A stretch of 64,000 nt of DNA from Colletotrichum lupini (Eukaryota > Ascomycota > Sordariomycetes > Glomerellales > Glomerellaceae), in NCBI RefSeq assembly GCF_023278565.1, contig NC_064672.1, positions 7,068,001 to 7,132,000 of the forward strand, read 5' to 3'. The translations under genes were made by a program, and so were the position numbers. The notes beneath the pieces were generated by a model that was not told the origin of the DNA, made no database searches, and saw only the letters and a program-made list of their open reading frames with translations. How positions within the stretch are numbered: the stretch's first letter is position 1; each line of letters opens with the position of its first letter. Positions 25,600 through 36,760 of this stretch are shown here, piece by piece.

Positions 25600-26470
25600 A
25601 ACTTAAAGCTAGTACTAGCGTCGGTTCTAATACTATCTAGCGGTCCCTAGTATATATCGATCTAGCTTTTTCGTAGGGCTACCTATACTATTTTTACTTA
25701 TAGATCCCGGAGGAATTACCTTACTTAAAAAGATATAAATACGTCGATTATATATAGTACTAGCCGACTATTTAAGTAGAAAATATCGACGACTATTTCC
25801 TAGTTAAAGTTAAGCTTATTACGCAATTTAAATTTAAATCTGCGTAGGCTCTGCGCATTTATCTAGTATTAGTAGCATACTTTCGTTAACTACTCTAGCG
25901 CCCCTATTTTAATATTATTATTACCTAATTACTTTAAGAGGTTATATAACCTCGTAACTAATAAGTACCCGAATCTCTAGTATAGTCTTCTAAGCTCACT
26001 TTTTATTAAGTAATTAATTAACTTCGTATTATTAGTAAGCTTTATAAACGCATACCCCCATCGTTATTTAACTACTTCGAAGTACTTACTACTAGAGATT
26101 CTGTTCCTCGTATTATCGAATATAATACCTAGTTAATCTATATTTTTTAAATATAAGAGAAATAGGGTATTAACGGGCAAAATATAGAAAGTTATTGTTC
26201 CGAAATGTATCTTTATTTCTATTATACTTAGGGCGACGATTTCCTTGTCTAGGCCGAAACTAATCCTCGTAATACCTACCGTCGACGTATTAAGCATTAT
26301 TAACGCAATCTTTTATAGCGCCTAGAATTACCCTTTTCTTTTAGTTAACTATTATAATACCCTAGTGTTTAGGATAATCCTATAGAAATCGTCTGGGCCG
26401 TACCTTTTGCTCGCGTAAAATGCCTATATAAGCTTAGTATTCGAGGGATCTAAGTAGTATAAAAAGGACC
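25600..26470 (-). pseudogene. Protease/integrase remnant of copia element 1
   Basis: A minus-strand frame with few stops begins FYASKRYGPDDFYRIILNT (protease region; the aspartate of the DTG-type site reads N, a RIP change) and continues through LDKEIVALSIIEIKI and ELRRLYQRFGYLLVTRLYNLL, the integrase zinc-binding LRRLHRRFGH-type region. CA and TG dinucleotides survive here far more than in the rest of the element. Confidence 0.75.
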
Positions 26471-29400
26471 CCTCTAGCTGCCCCTAGATATGCTTAGTAC
26501 TATGTTCTTTTTCTTTAAATATTAAGAAAGATAGCGTCTTCTCTTTAATTATTAAAATAATAGGCTTCGGCCCTATTAGATTCGCCCTTTCGGCTACCTT
26601 TATATCCGTCGTCTAAGGGACCTTCCCTTATTATTTATAAATAAAAGCTTACTTATTAAGAGCTTCCGCTACCCTTAATTCGTTTAGCCTCGTATATCCT
26701 CTAGAGGCTAACGGGGCGAAAAAAGAGTAGTTAATATCTTTAATTTCGTTATAATCTAATTTATTAATATAAAAAGTAAGATCTTCCTTATTTTCCGAAT
26801 CTCTTATAGGGGGTATATACTTTAGGCTACTACTTTAGCTACCGTCGCTAGGTTCTATACCCCCGGATCTACCCTTATATATAATAAAGAATTAGTTAAA
26901 CCGACGAGGGCTAGTTTTACTATTTACTACCCTTAACTTTCTATACTATTCGTACGATTTAGTACGCTCTTCCTTAAAATAGTTACTTAATTAATATCTA
27001 TCCTTTTTATAAATATAGTATTACTTCTTTTATTACCCTGCCCGTGAGTTAAATCTCTGCTTATTTAATAAATCTGGGCCTCCTTATTAATAATTACTAT
27101 ATTTAGCCTCTTTTCTTTTTTTATTATATATTCGATCGACTTAATATTATTAATAAGGGCCGTCGTACGCTTAGAAATAGGTTTAGCGCGGCATTCTTAT
27201 TTTAATATTAAAGCTAGATCTTAGTTTTAAATAAAGCGTCTCGTAGTCTTTAAGTACCTAGTATAGGGTAATCTTTACTTTTAGTATACGCTAAATTACG
27301 GTATAAAAATATCCGACTTTCCGCTCGTTTATCCCCTTATTTAGCTAGGTTTTTACTAGCTTATCGATTCGATCGATAAGCTCTTCGAGGATCTCTACTT
27401 ACAATTTACCCTCTATTATCCTAGCTATAAATATAAAAGAAATTGCTCGTAGCTTAAATAGGAGCTCTAGGTTTTTATCGTAGGTCTTAAAGCGGCTTTA
27501 GATTGCGTTAATTATACTAAAAAAGTCGTTTTAATCGAGATTACGTACCGCTTCGTAATAGTAATTAGAGGCTTTGCTTACGAGTACGATATTAATTACC
27601 GAATAGTATTAGTATTCCCTAATTCCGACTTTTTCGTAGTAATTTTAAAATATCGTTAGGGTTTCTTATAAGACCTTATACTTCCCTCTAGAGTATAATT
27701 TCTTTTTTAAAAAGATCTTTTTAAGGTTTATAAATTATTTCGTATTTATTATTAGATTTTCGGTATTTATATGTAATCCCTATGTCGCTACGTATTATTA
27801 ATAACTTCGGGTCGTTTATTTCTTTTTTTATTAGTTAATTAGCGCCGAATTTTGCGTTAGTAGCGGTAACGAGTTATAGATCGAAATAAGCGGAATTGTT
27901 AATTATCGTACTTTTAGTACTATATTTTACCCCGGTATATCCTTTTATAATAATAGATTTCTATTAATAATTATAGGGAGGAAATCTGAGTCGTTTACCC
28001 TTTTTTTAAATTCGTTAAAGCGATTATACGCTCTATCGACCTATGCCTAGTTCTATAGTACGAATTCCTCCTCTATAATTATTATTATTAGTATTTTATA
28101 TAGCTCTCGTAATTATAATTACGCTAGTAATACCCCTCGCCCGTAAAGGAATTTATTAATTACTTTTACGATTCCTAAGCTTACGCTCGTAAACTATTTA
28201 TCTAGCTAGTAACTAAGGTCGTTTGCAATTTTATAAAATAGGGGTTACCCCTATAGCCCCTTTTTCTTATAGACCTTAATTAAATAGATTAATACTACGT
28301 TAATTTACTTACCGTTAGGCTAATCCGCGATTTTATATATCCACGTCCCCTAATAGTCCGGGTTAATATTTACTTATTTATAAAGGATTAGGATTCTATT
28401 TAAGATCGGGTTTCGTCCTCTTTTTCTTTACCCTAACTCGCTAAGGGTCGTATTCTAGCTTATACTTATATTAGCAGTTACTAGCGTATTTAATTTTAAT
28501 AGGGATATATCTAATCCGCACGCTAGTTATAATAAATCCGTACTTTTATTACTTAACGAATTTATTAAGGTTTAGGAGATTCCCATTTCCTCTTATCGTC
28601 TCGCTACTACTCTCGTTTCTACTATTTTTAATAATTATTACTACCTTTCTAAATCGCTAGCTATCGTACTTATTAAGATCCTCCTTTTTATTTAATATAA
28701 AAAAGTAGGTTTTAATAGTTCTTTTTTATAATAGTAGCAGTAGACGTTTATATTACCGTAAAAAGATATAATAATTAGTCTTAGGATCTTTACCGGTTAC
28801 TAATTTCCGCTATTCTATATACTTCTGGCCTCCTAAGCCTCGTACTCTTTATAATCTCTAAATAGCTTCCTTTTTCGACCTACCTCCTCTAGGGTAGTAT
28901 TCTATAAGAATAGTTAAAAATAGACGCCGGGCGGCTCGTAAAGGAGCTATATAGGCTATTAAAAACTATATAAGCTGTTAAGTATAGTTAACGAAGTTAA
29001 GCCCTCCTTCTTATAAAATCGTATATTTTAAGGACTTATTAAAAATACTTACTTATTGCTTATACGTAGTAGGGTTAAATACCTTAGAAACTTTATCTTT
29101 TGCGGCCTCTCGGTACCTTATTTTATATCTTTTAAGTAGTCTTTTTTATAGCTTAATTATAGTTAGGTAATTATCGCTTACTAACGATCCTTTTTATTAT
29201 TTAGTTAATTTCTTAAAATTAGTAATCTCGTACCGGGAGCTAGTATAAAAAAAAGCCCTTAAATAGCCCTCTAGAGGATTCTTTTCTTTTCCCCTTAGAT
29301 CTTTATTTTTTTAGCCTTTTCTTAGGCTAATAGTAACTTTAATAAGAGGTCGTAGGACTACTTTAGAGTAGCTACCTTTTTCTTAGGTTAATCTCCGAGA

Positions 29401-30092
29401 TCCGTAATACTCTTAACTCGATATTATTAAGACCTCTAAATCCCCTCCTCCCTTGTTAAACCGTCCCCTATATTATATTCCTAAGTAATACCCGGGGGGT
29501 AATTAAGGGAGCTACGAGGAGGTTATTTAAATTGCGGGCTTAAGGTCGTATTTATAAGATCCTCGTAATAATAGACTTTTTTATATACTATAAATCTCTT
29601 AGCTTAATAACTCCTATAGGGTTATTTTTATTACTAAGTAAGAATATTTATATTTAGAAATCCCCCTTTTTAATTACGCAGTACTTTTTTATATTATATT
29701 ATTAAGCTCGTTCGTTATACTAATTAATTAAGTAAGTAGTCGTTACGTAAATATTTTCTTTTACTAATTTAACTAGTTAATTTTTAATTACGGGCCGGCT
29801 ACGGAAAAGTTATTTAATAAAAAAGCTACTCGGGGCGACGGTAAAAAGCTAGTTATTTAAGCGGTTCTATTAATTAACGTAGTTTAACGTAGTAAACGTC
29901 GACCTCTTATAAGTAGTAAAGGGCTATAATTACTTAATTCCGTATAATATTTAAGAATTACTTCTTTTTTTATTTATTTTTATAAGGTTAATTAGTACGA
30001 ATCTCCTATCCCGTGCGGTATTAAGAAGTCGTCTCTTTTATATAATAAAATACCTTATTAATCTACGATAGTAGAATTTAACTACTAATTAG

Positions 30093-30294
30093 TATTAGTA
30101 TCCCTATTATAAGGTAGTTAGTTTGAACCGTAGTTAACGAAGAGATTAATTGAACTATATAAATATCTGCGTAAGTATAAAAAGGAGGTTCTAACCGTAG
30201 GTTAGGCTAGTTACGATAATCGTAAATAGGGCCCCTAATTGGCCCCTGCGTAGTCGGCCGTACGCCGCGGTCGAATTAGACTTCCAATCCGACA
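30093..30294 (-). repeat. Right LTR (5' LTR) of copia element 1
   Basis: 202 nt; the left part is RIP-mutated (TATTAGTATCCC for TGTTGGTATCCC), while the last 55 nt, ending CCAATCCGACA, are almost unmutated. The change is abrupt near 30236. Confidence 0.9.
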
Positions 30295-30383
30295 GCCCTC
30301 AACATTGCAGGTCTCATTGGCTAGAGCCTGCGGTGGCCAAGTAGCGAGAGCATTGGCACCAAGTACCAACACAGCAAGATATT

Positions 30384-30588
30384 TGTTGGTATCCCTATTA
30401 CAGGGTAGTTGGTTCGAACCGTAGTTGACGAAGAGATCAATTGAACTATATAAATATCTGCGTAGTAGTTGTAAAAAGGAGGTTCCAACCGTAGGTTGGG
30501 CTGGCTACGATAATCGTAAATAGGGCCCCCAATTGGCCCCTGCGCAGTCGGCTGTATGCCGCGGTCGAATTGGACTTCCAATCCGACA
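30384..30588 (-). repeat. Solo LTR of copia family 1 with ATATT target duplication
   Basis: 205 nt from TGTTGGTATCCC to CCGACA, flanked by perfect 5-bp ATATT repeats (30379-30383 and 30589-30593). It is the least mutated copy of this LTR in the window. The minus-strand orientation has a TATATAG box, consistent with the promoter side. It probably arose by LTR-LTR recombination that removed a complete element, or as an insertion too short for strong RIP. It sits only 89 bp from element 1. Confidence 0.93.
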
Positions 30589-30593
30589 ATATT

Positions 30594-33339
30594 GAAGAGT
30601 TGTCATGTTGAAAATGTTAGAGTCGAGGATTGAAGTAAAGCCGGTTGATCGATTCGCCAACCAACTCGGTCAACTGATTATGGCAGGAAAGGTTGAAAGC
30701 CTGCCAGCGTGCATGACACAACTTATTCGTATTTATAGGTCAAGAAACAAAGGCTACCCCGCCCAGGTAAGTAACTAAAGTAAGTCTCTTTCTGTCGAAT
30801 GCATGATGCAGCTGACACAGGATGTAATGGTCCAATTGGTGTTGTCGACATGCAGCCAAGCCTCAGCTCGTATAACCCCTCGATGCTAGTCTTTTGGAGG
30901 TTGACTTGTGCTACAGCAGCTGGGCGGAATGGAGGCTTCAAAGTCAGGCTTGATTCGCTGCCATCAAAACGGACGCAGCGACATGATGACAAATTGCGCA
31001 TGTCTGATCATCCCAGAATGATCACCCGGCCTCGCATTTCCTGAACTGGCCGCAGGGACGGTCATCACTTATTGATTCTAGATGGAAAATTGCGAATGGG
31101 GCAGGAAGCATAAAACGACCTTAGATCCCCACAAAGGTAAAGCACCGTACACGGTACCTGCTCAAAATCAATCTTTGAATAGAAATAAGTAGGCATAATG
31201 TTGTGGTATCATCTGGATATCTCAAGGTAGTTGACAATCGAATGGTACCAAATTGCCACAAGATTTAAGTCTAGACCTGCATGGTGGACAAACTGTAACA
31301 TGCGAAGGCCGAAGCAGAAGCTGAAACCAATACCAGCGGCTACACTCACGAATGTATAGGTTGCGAGTGGAATAACACGACAAATTTGCCGTCCTGTCGA
31401 GTACGGATGGCGTCAGTACAGACGTATCCCGGGTTCCTCTACCCCTGTTCCCAACATCACTTTCTTCATTCGAAGATGTGAGTGGAATGGGATGGGATCA
31501 GCACGTAGTTCACTGCTATTCCAAGTATATACGCGTATCTGCTTATGTACCGATGCCATCCAGCACTCGACAGGATAGCTATGTCGAGGAAGAATGAAGA
31601 GCCGGGGGTATCGGAACTGAAAAGCTTCGAATTTTGATAGCTTCGTACCGTACTTGACTATTACTTGGCAGAATGATTCAGGTATTGAAAACGACGACCT
31701 TGTCACGCGGCCACGAAGAACATATTTGATGGAACGTTTCCGCCCACAAATGGTGGAACAGCTCGGAGGTTAATTGATTTTATCAGCGAGCCCGCCGCTT
31801 GCCGCTAACAGTGAAATGTTAGAGCTTCAGCACCCAGCATCAAGCCTCCTGTTGGCTCATGTGCGTGAACACAAGATGTTGCCAGCCGCGCTGAGTTTGG
31901 AACCGTAGTTTTGACTACACGTTCATTAAGAGCAGCATGGAATATTTCCGCTGTACTGATGATAGAGCTGTTCACGTGCTTAACAACCCTTTACGGACGT
32001 CGCCGCGTGTAAACAGGGATGAGCCTAGATGAGGCAGGTCGGGAGCTCTAGAGTATTGCCAAATAGGGCTCTTACGCCGTCAAATGGGGCAACGAGCCTT
32101 GGGAATTGCCGTCACAAGACCGGCATTCATTGATTGCCGCGGGGCCTTCAATCGGTAATCGGAACGCATCGTCAGCGCCAAGATGGACTGCACTCGGATG
32201 AACCACGTCCACTTCTCTCTTATCCACGTACATTCACCTTCCCTATTGGACAGTTTAGCGCCGCATTGCGTGATTAGGAAAAGTCTTTACCTCCCCCTTT
32301 GGCTTTTGGCAGATCCTTGATTGAATCATACTTCTCAATAACTTGTTTGTACCAAGGATTTGGGTAGTGGTTCCTGTCGGCGGAATGTTCTTTAGCGGAA
32401 ACTCGGCGGAGTTTCAGCGGAGATACGATCGAGCTCATTCTAGATTCTCGTCTCTCGAAAATTCCGCACCATTTCATTGCTGTCGATACCTATTTCATCA
32501 CGCAGCTCCTGCGAAACTTACCGTCGAGAACTTGGCAAGCTGCGAGAAGTTTCGTGTAGATAGCCCGCGCTGAGAGTAATGTGGGCTATCCGGGCAACGT
32601 CCGATGCCGTTGTCGGAAGGGAATCTGGCCATGTCAATATGCCAGATGGAGCCCCAATACCTAGACCCTTCTGTCATCCACCGTAAACTCATGACAGGCC
32701 ACCATGACGGATTTGAGTCTATCCACACACACTCGCATCTTCCCCTGTTGAATCATTCCGTCGCCACATCTGATACGTTCTTCATGCCCTAGGACGAGAC
32801 AGGTTTTGAGGCCGAAAACCAAGGAGCATGATGCTTGGTCTACGATTACAAGACTCAGAGTTGACTCCTCTAGTGCCATCATCCTAGCAGTGTCTACGCG
32901 TAAAGCGGAAGGTAGTGCTGACAATAGAATCGCTCAAATTTTCGAAAAGGTAGAAGCAAGTACCTCGAGGTAGTCGCAAATGTACAGCTGTTCGCTTGTA
33001 GACCTACAATTACAGAGAAGTACAACAAGTTCAGCCCTATTGGGACTTAAGCATACTTGTATCCGATGAAAGCCATAAATTTCTCACCATATTGTGGAAA
33101 TGCGCGTACGCTGTGCAACTATGGAGACTCAACATGATGTTCTTTCCTCGGTTTCGCTTTGACGTGGAAAATCACGAAAATCGTAGATGGTTTGGAGAAT
33201 CCTGACCAGGTTTTAACAGACTTATCAATATCTACAAGTAGTATCATGCAGGTCTAAACCCAATCTCACGCTAACATCGATCTTAATCCCCCCCATAATT
33301 ACCAGAAAAGGTATTCGCCGTATCTCTCAAACTACAATC
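30594..33339. other. Normal-GC intergenic island, no gene supported
   Basis: DNA of ordinary composition between the solo LTR and the ThuA-like gene. The open frames are under 100 codons and overlap on both strands. No RNA gene, repeat or further LTR was recognised. The last 200-300 bases presumably carry the ThuA-like promoter. Confidence 0.45.
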
Positions 33340-34402
33340 ATGTTTACAACTCTTCTTGCGGCCGTGGCTATTGCTGCCAGTCATGTTGCACACGCTTCTA
33401 CCTCTGCAACTCCTAGCCTCCTCCTTTTCTCCAAGACGGCTGGCTATCGTCATGCAAGGCATGTATCGCGCTCCCTATTTATTGTTTTCTCTGTCTAATT
33501 AGGGCATTTGAGCTATTAGCATCCCTCATGGTATCCAGCTCGTGAGCTCCATTGCCAATGAGAAGGGTTGGTCAGTCGCGGCGACAGAAGACTCTGCCAT
33601 CTTCACCAACGGGAGCCTGTCCGCCTACAGCACTCTGGTCTTCATCTCCACGACCGGCAACTACCTGTCAACTAATGAGTCGGATGCTCTCAACGATTTC
33701 CTGCTTAACGGTGGCTCTTGGCTAGGCATTCACGCCGGTAAGTTCAAATTGATGGATGTATTCACAGCGCTAAAGACATGTCTGACGTTTTCAAATATAG
33801 CCGGTGATTTTGGAGACGATATGCCTAACTGGTTCACCAAGCTTGTTGGTGCACAGGTAAGACGCAGTGTCGGGTTTCCCACCTTTCCTAGCTTTATTGA
33901 CCTCGCCAAAGTTCCGATCCCACCCTTGTGAGACAGACGACATTTGTGACGACGCGCAGAAAGAGCGATATCCTCCTAGTGAGTTAACAATAAGCTCGAT
34001 TGTCAATTAAACATAAGAAACTTCTAACGTTTTCCCTCTCTAGATGGCAACATTCGCCCAGACATCGTCACAATTCTCGACTTTGACCATCCCTCGACCT
34101 CTGGTCTTCCAGAGAGCCACAACCGGACGGACGAGTGGTATGCATACAAGACTAATCCTGCCGATGATTCTGCATACAAAGTTCTCGCAAAGGTGGAAGA
34201 GACATACATCGACGAGATCACGCTATCTCCAGAGCTTCAGCACATGCCTCCCATGCACTCTATTTCGTGGTACTCTATGTACGAAGGCGTGGCTAGGGCG
34301 TTCTACACTGGTATGGGACACACTAATGAGTCTTATTCTGAGGAGTACTTCGTTAAGCATGTCACTGGAGGGTTGGAGTGGGTCACCGGCACTTCAAATT
34401 AG
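33340..34402 (+). CDS. Secreted ThuA-like (trehalose-utilisation domain) protein
   Basis: A class I glutamine-amidotransferase-like ThuA fold; its biochemical role in fungi is not established. Model exons are 33340-33458, 33520-33737, 33801-33856, 33960-33978 and 34044-34402, giving 256 residues. The signal peptide is MFTTLLAAVAIAASHVAHAS. Family marks are LLLFSKTAGYRH then SIPHGIQ, TLVFISTTGNYL, FLLNGGSWLGIHAAGDF, DHPSTSGLP, RTDEWY, and HSISWYSMYEGVARAFYTGM then GHTNESYSEEYFVKHVTGGL. Intron 1 appears to use a GC donor (AAG-GCATGT) with a TTAG acceptor, because only this joins RHA to SIPHG in frame. Exon 4 is a 19-nt micro-exon in this model; an acceptor at 33931-33932 would lengthen it to 46 nt (265 residues) and is also in phase. 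The gene lies between two dead copia elements yet has an intact frame. Confidence 0.85.
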
Positions 34403-34787
34403 ATAGTGGGCACGGCATGTCGGAATCGACTGGTCCACATCAAGGAACGACTCAGTCTTGGTTTTGCGGACAACTTCCCTGCAATACGAGAACAGTTCGT
34501 CATCACAGTCTTGGTAAGGGATACCTGGCCGATGACAAACCGTCAGGTTAAAACTCTTAACAGTCTGATAAAGAACAAGTAACTCATCCATATGCTGGAT
34601 TTGTAGTGATCATGCATTTGTAAAGATGTCTTCGTGTTGGAGAAGAGACACAAAACTTCAAGTTATGTACAGAAAAGGACGTGATGTTTGAACTGGAATG
34701 CTCGGGGAAATGAAAATTAGTTGAATGTGACACCATGCCAGATTGACACCAACATGATGAAAGCCGACTTTACGTCCGATGTGTATC
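34403..34787. other. 3' flank of the ThuA-like gene
   Basis: About 385 bases of ordinary composition between the ThuA-like stop codon and the left end of copia element 2. It ends with GTATC, the target duplication. No other feature seen. Confidence 0.6.
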
Positions 34788-34964
34788 TGTCACGTAACAG
34801 GGATAGTAATCGCACCTCACAAAGTGCCCGTCACGTGCTAAATCACGTGTCTATCTCAGATATCGTATATATAGACCTTTTCCTTTTATCTATTTCCACT
34901 TTAATAATTAAGCTACTTTTATTATACTTCGTATACCTATTACTACGTACTATAACTTATAATA
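34788..34964 (+). repeat. 5' LTR of copia element 2
   Basis: 177 nt starting TGTCACGTAACAGGGATAGT. The outer 75 nt are unmutated (CACGTGCTAAATCACGTG intact); inside about 34870, CA and TG disappear. It contains a TATATAGA box at about 34868. Confidence 0.9.
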
Positions 34965-36494
34965 GTTATAAGCCTAGCTCTTAGTTAAGACCTTATACTA
35001 CGATAATATACTTATTAATATAATTCTTATAATCTTTTTAAAATAACTAACTTACTTATACTTACTTTAGCCTAAGCTAAATTAACTAGTTATAATAGTT
35101 AAATTAAATAGTTTAATATATTTCGTACTATAAGTAAGGGCGTCGGGGTTTAGAAATACGTCGACCTAAATACTCTAGATTTTAACGCATTCCTCGACCC
35201 CTCTATAGCGCTTATTTTACCCTTAAAATTTAGATAATTAATTACGACCCGTAATAAAAAAGAACTACGAGCCTACTAGGCCCGTTATAAAGCGTTCGAG
35301 AATGACTAAAGAAACTAAGAAATCCTCTACTAATAGTTTCTAAATATAACTCTTAATACGAACCTTTTAACTTCCTTAAGCACGAGTAACCTATAGAACT
35401 AAGCCGGGTTTCTTTTTATAAAGCTAGTTATATTACCTACTTTACGTAAATAAATCTATCTTTATACCGCACCTATAAAAAGGATTTATATACTCGAGAG
35501 TATTTAGAAATAATAAGAGCTTAATACTAAATACGAGTAACTTATAGCTTATAAACGTAATATTATTAATACGCATATTAAAGTCCTCGCTTAATAATTA
35601 ATAAAATTAGTTAATACTATATTATATAAATACGCATTCTAAAAAGTTATTAAGAATAGCGCTAAGTTTAGTATATAGCGAATTATTAAATATTTAAAAT
35701 AGGAATTTATACCCCCTAAACTAATAATAAGGAATACGGTTTAAAAAGAATATTAATAAGCCCTTAATAAAGCGAGGACTAAAATTAACCCCTAACGCTA
35801 ATATAAAAAATAATAATTTACTTACTTCCGAGCTAAAACGTATAATATTTTAAAAATTAGTAAAAAATTCGCCGTACTTAATTTCTTAATTATAATTAAG
35901 TCTAAACTTAACTTTATATAAAGCTAACGTATATATAAAACCTTTAGTAAATTAATAGCCTTTAGAACGTATACGAGGACTTTTAAAGAGATTGCGTATA
36001 TATTTAGCTTAGTAACCTAGGACGTATATACTAAACGACTTTTAGGTTAAAGAGGGGCTTATTCTACTTTTATTAAACGCTCTAACTTAGTTAACGACGT
36101 AAATAATAAAAGTAACGTTATATACTTTTATAATTATATATACCTATAGCGCCCTACGGCGTATTAAAAATTAAAATAAGTACTTATAGGCCGAAACGCT
36201 AATAAGTTATTAATACGAATACTAAGGAGCTATATAAAAAAAGTCCTCGCCGCTATTAAATTAAGTAAATAAAAATCACTTTATAATAAGCTTAAAAAAG
36301 CTAGTTAGCTAAGGAACGATAGAACCCCTAAAAAACCTAGGTTTTTAAAAAGATCCTCTAACTAACCTATAATAAGCTTATTAATAAACTAAGATAAGGG
36401 CTACGTAGTTACTATACTTATAAAGAGTTAGGACTTAGAAATAAACATAATCTTTAGTACTCTTATAAATAGCGCTTACCCCCTTTTTTAGAGT

Positions 36495-36760
36495 ATGGTA
36501 ATAAATAGCTATAGAATAATATATTTAGTTAATAATAAGAGCCTACTTAAACCCGAGAGTTACGTACTATTAAGTAATAAAAACTACGTTAAATTAAGAA
36601 CTACTATACTACTTATTACCGTACGTAGTACTCGTATTATAAAGGGCGTCTTAAATAGACCTAAAAAAAAGAGAACTTACGATTTAAAGCTCTAGAACGT
36701 CGCTTATATTAAAGGATTCTATATTAATATAATCTTAAAAACTTTATTAAATAGAAGCGC
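36495..36760 (+). pseudogene. Pol fragment of copia element 2 (protease side)
   Basis: Plus-strand frame with KSLLKPESYVLLSNKNYVKL, RTTILLITVRSTRIIKGVLN, RPKKKRTYDLKL, a stop, then NVAYIKGFYINII. This resembles the region after the protease site of fungal copia polyproteins (LKDVLYVPGFHVNLVS type). Stops occur at RIP-type codons. Confidence 0.7.

Larger units (their letters stand above)
22875..30294 (-). mobile_element. RIP-mutated Ty1/copia retrotransposon, minus strand
   Basis: A full-length LTR element of about 7.4 kb with 205- and 202-nt LTRs starting TGTTGG and ending CCGACA (left copy mutated). A 19-nt polypurine tract on the minus strand next to the left LTR (23098-23080) sets the coding strand as minus. 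Reading minus-strand frames through RIP stops gives a fungal copia polyprotein order: protease/integrase-like block (about 26.45-25.5 kb, with SKRYGPDDFYRI), reverse transcriptase with QTDD at 24146-24135, and RNase H (about 23.45-23.30 kb, with LIKLGTTKEKRLIIDIIALR). Many TAA/TAG codons stand where CAA, CAG or TGG would be expected. No matching target duplication is visible (TGATG left, GCCCT right). The element is dead. Confidence 0.93.

Noticed and set aside
30409..30425. tRNA B-box-like GGTTCGAACC
   Set aside because: Part of the copia LTR consensus, present in all three copies; no cloverleaf could be built around it.
34721..34984. 87-codon frame across the copia element 2 border
   Set aside because: It starts in the flank and ends inside the LTR; a chance frame.
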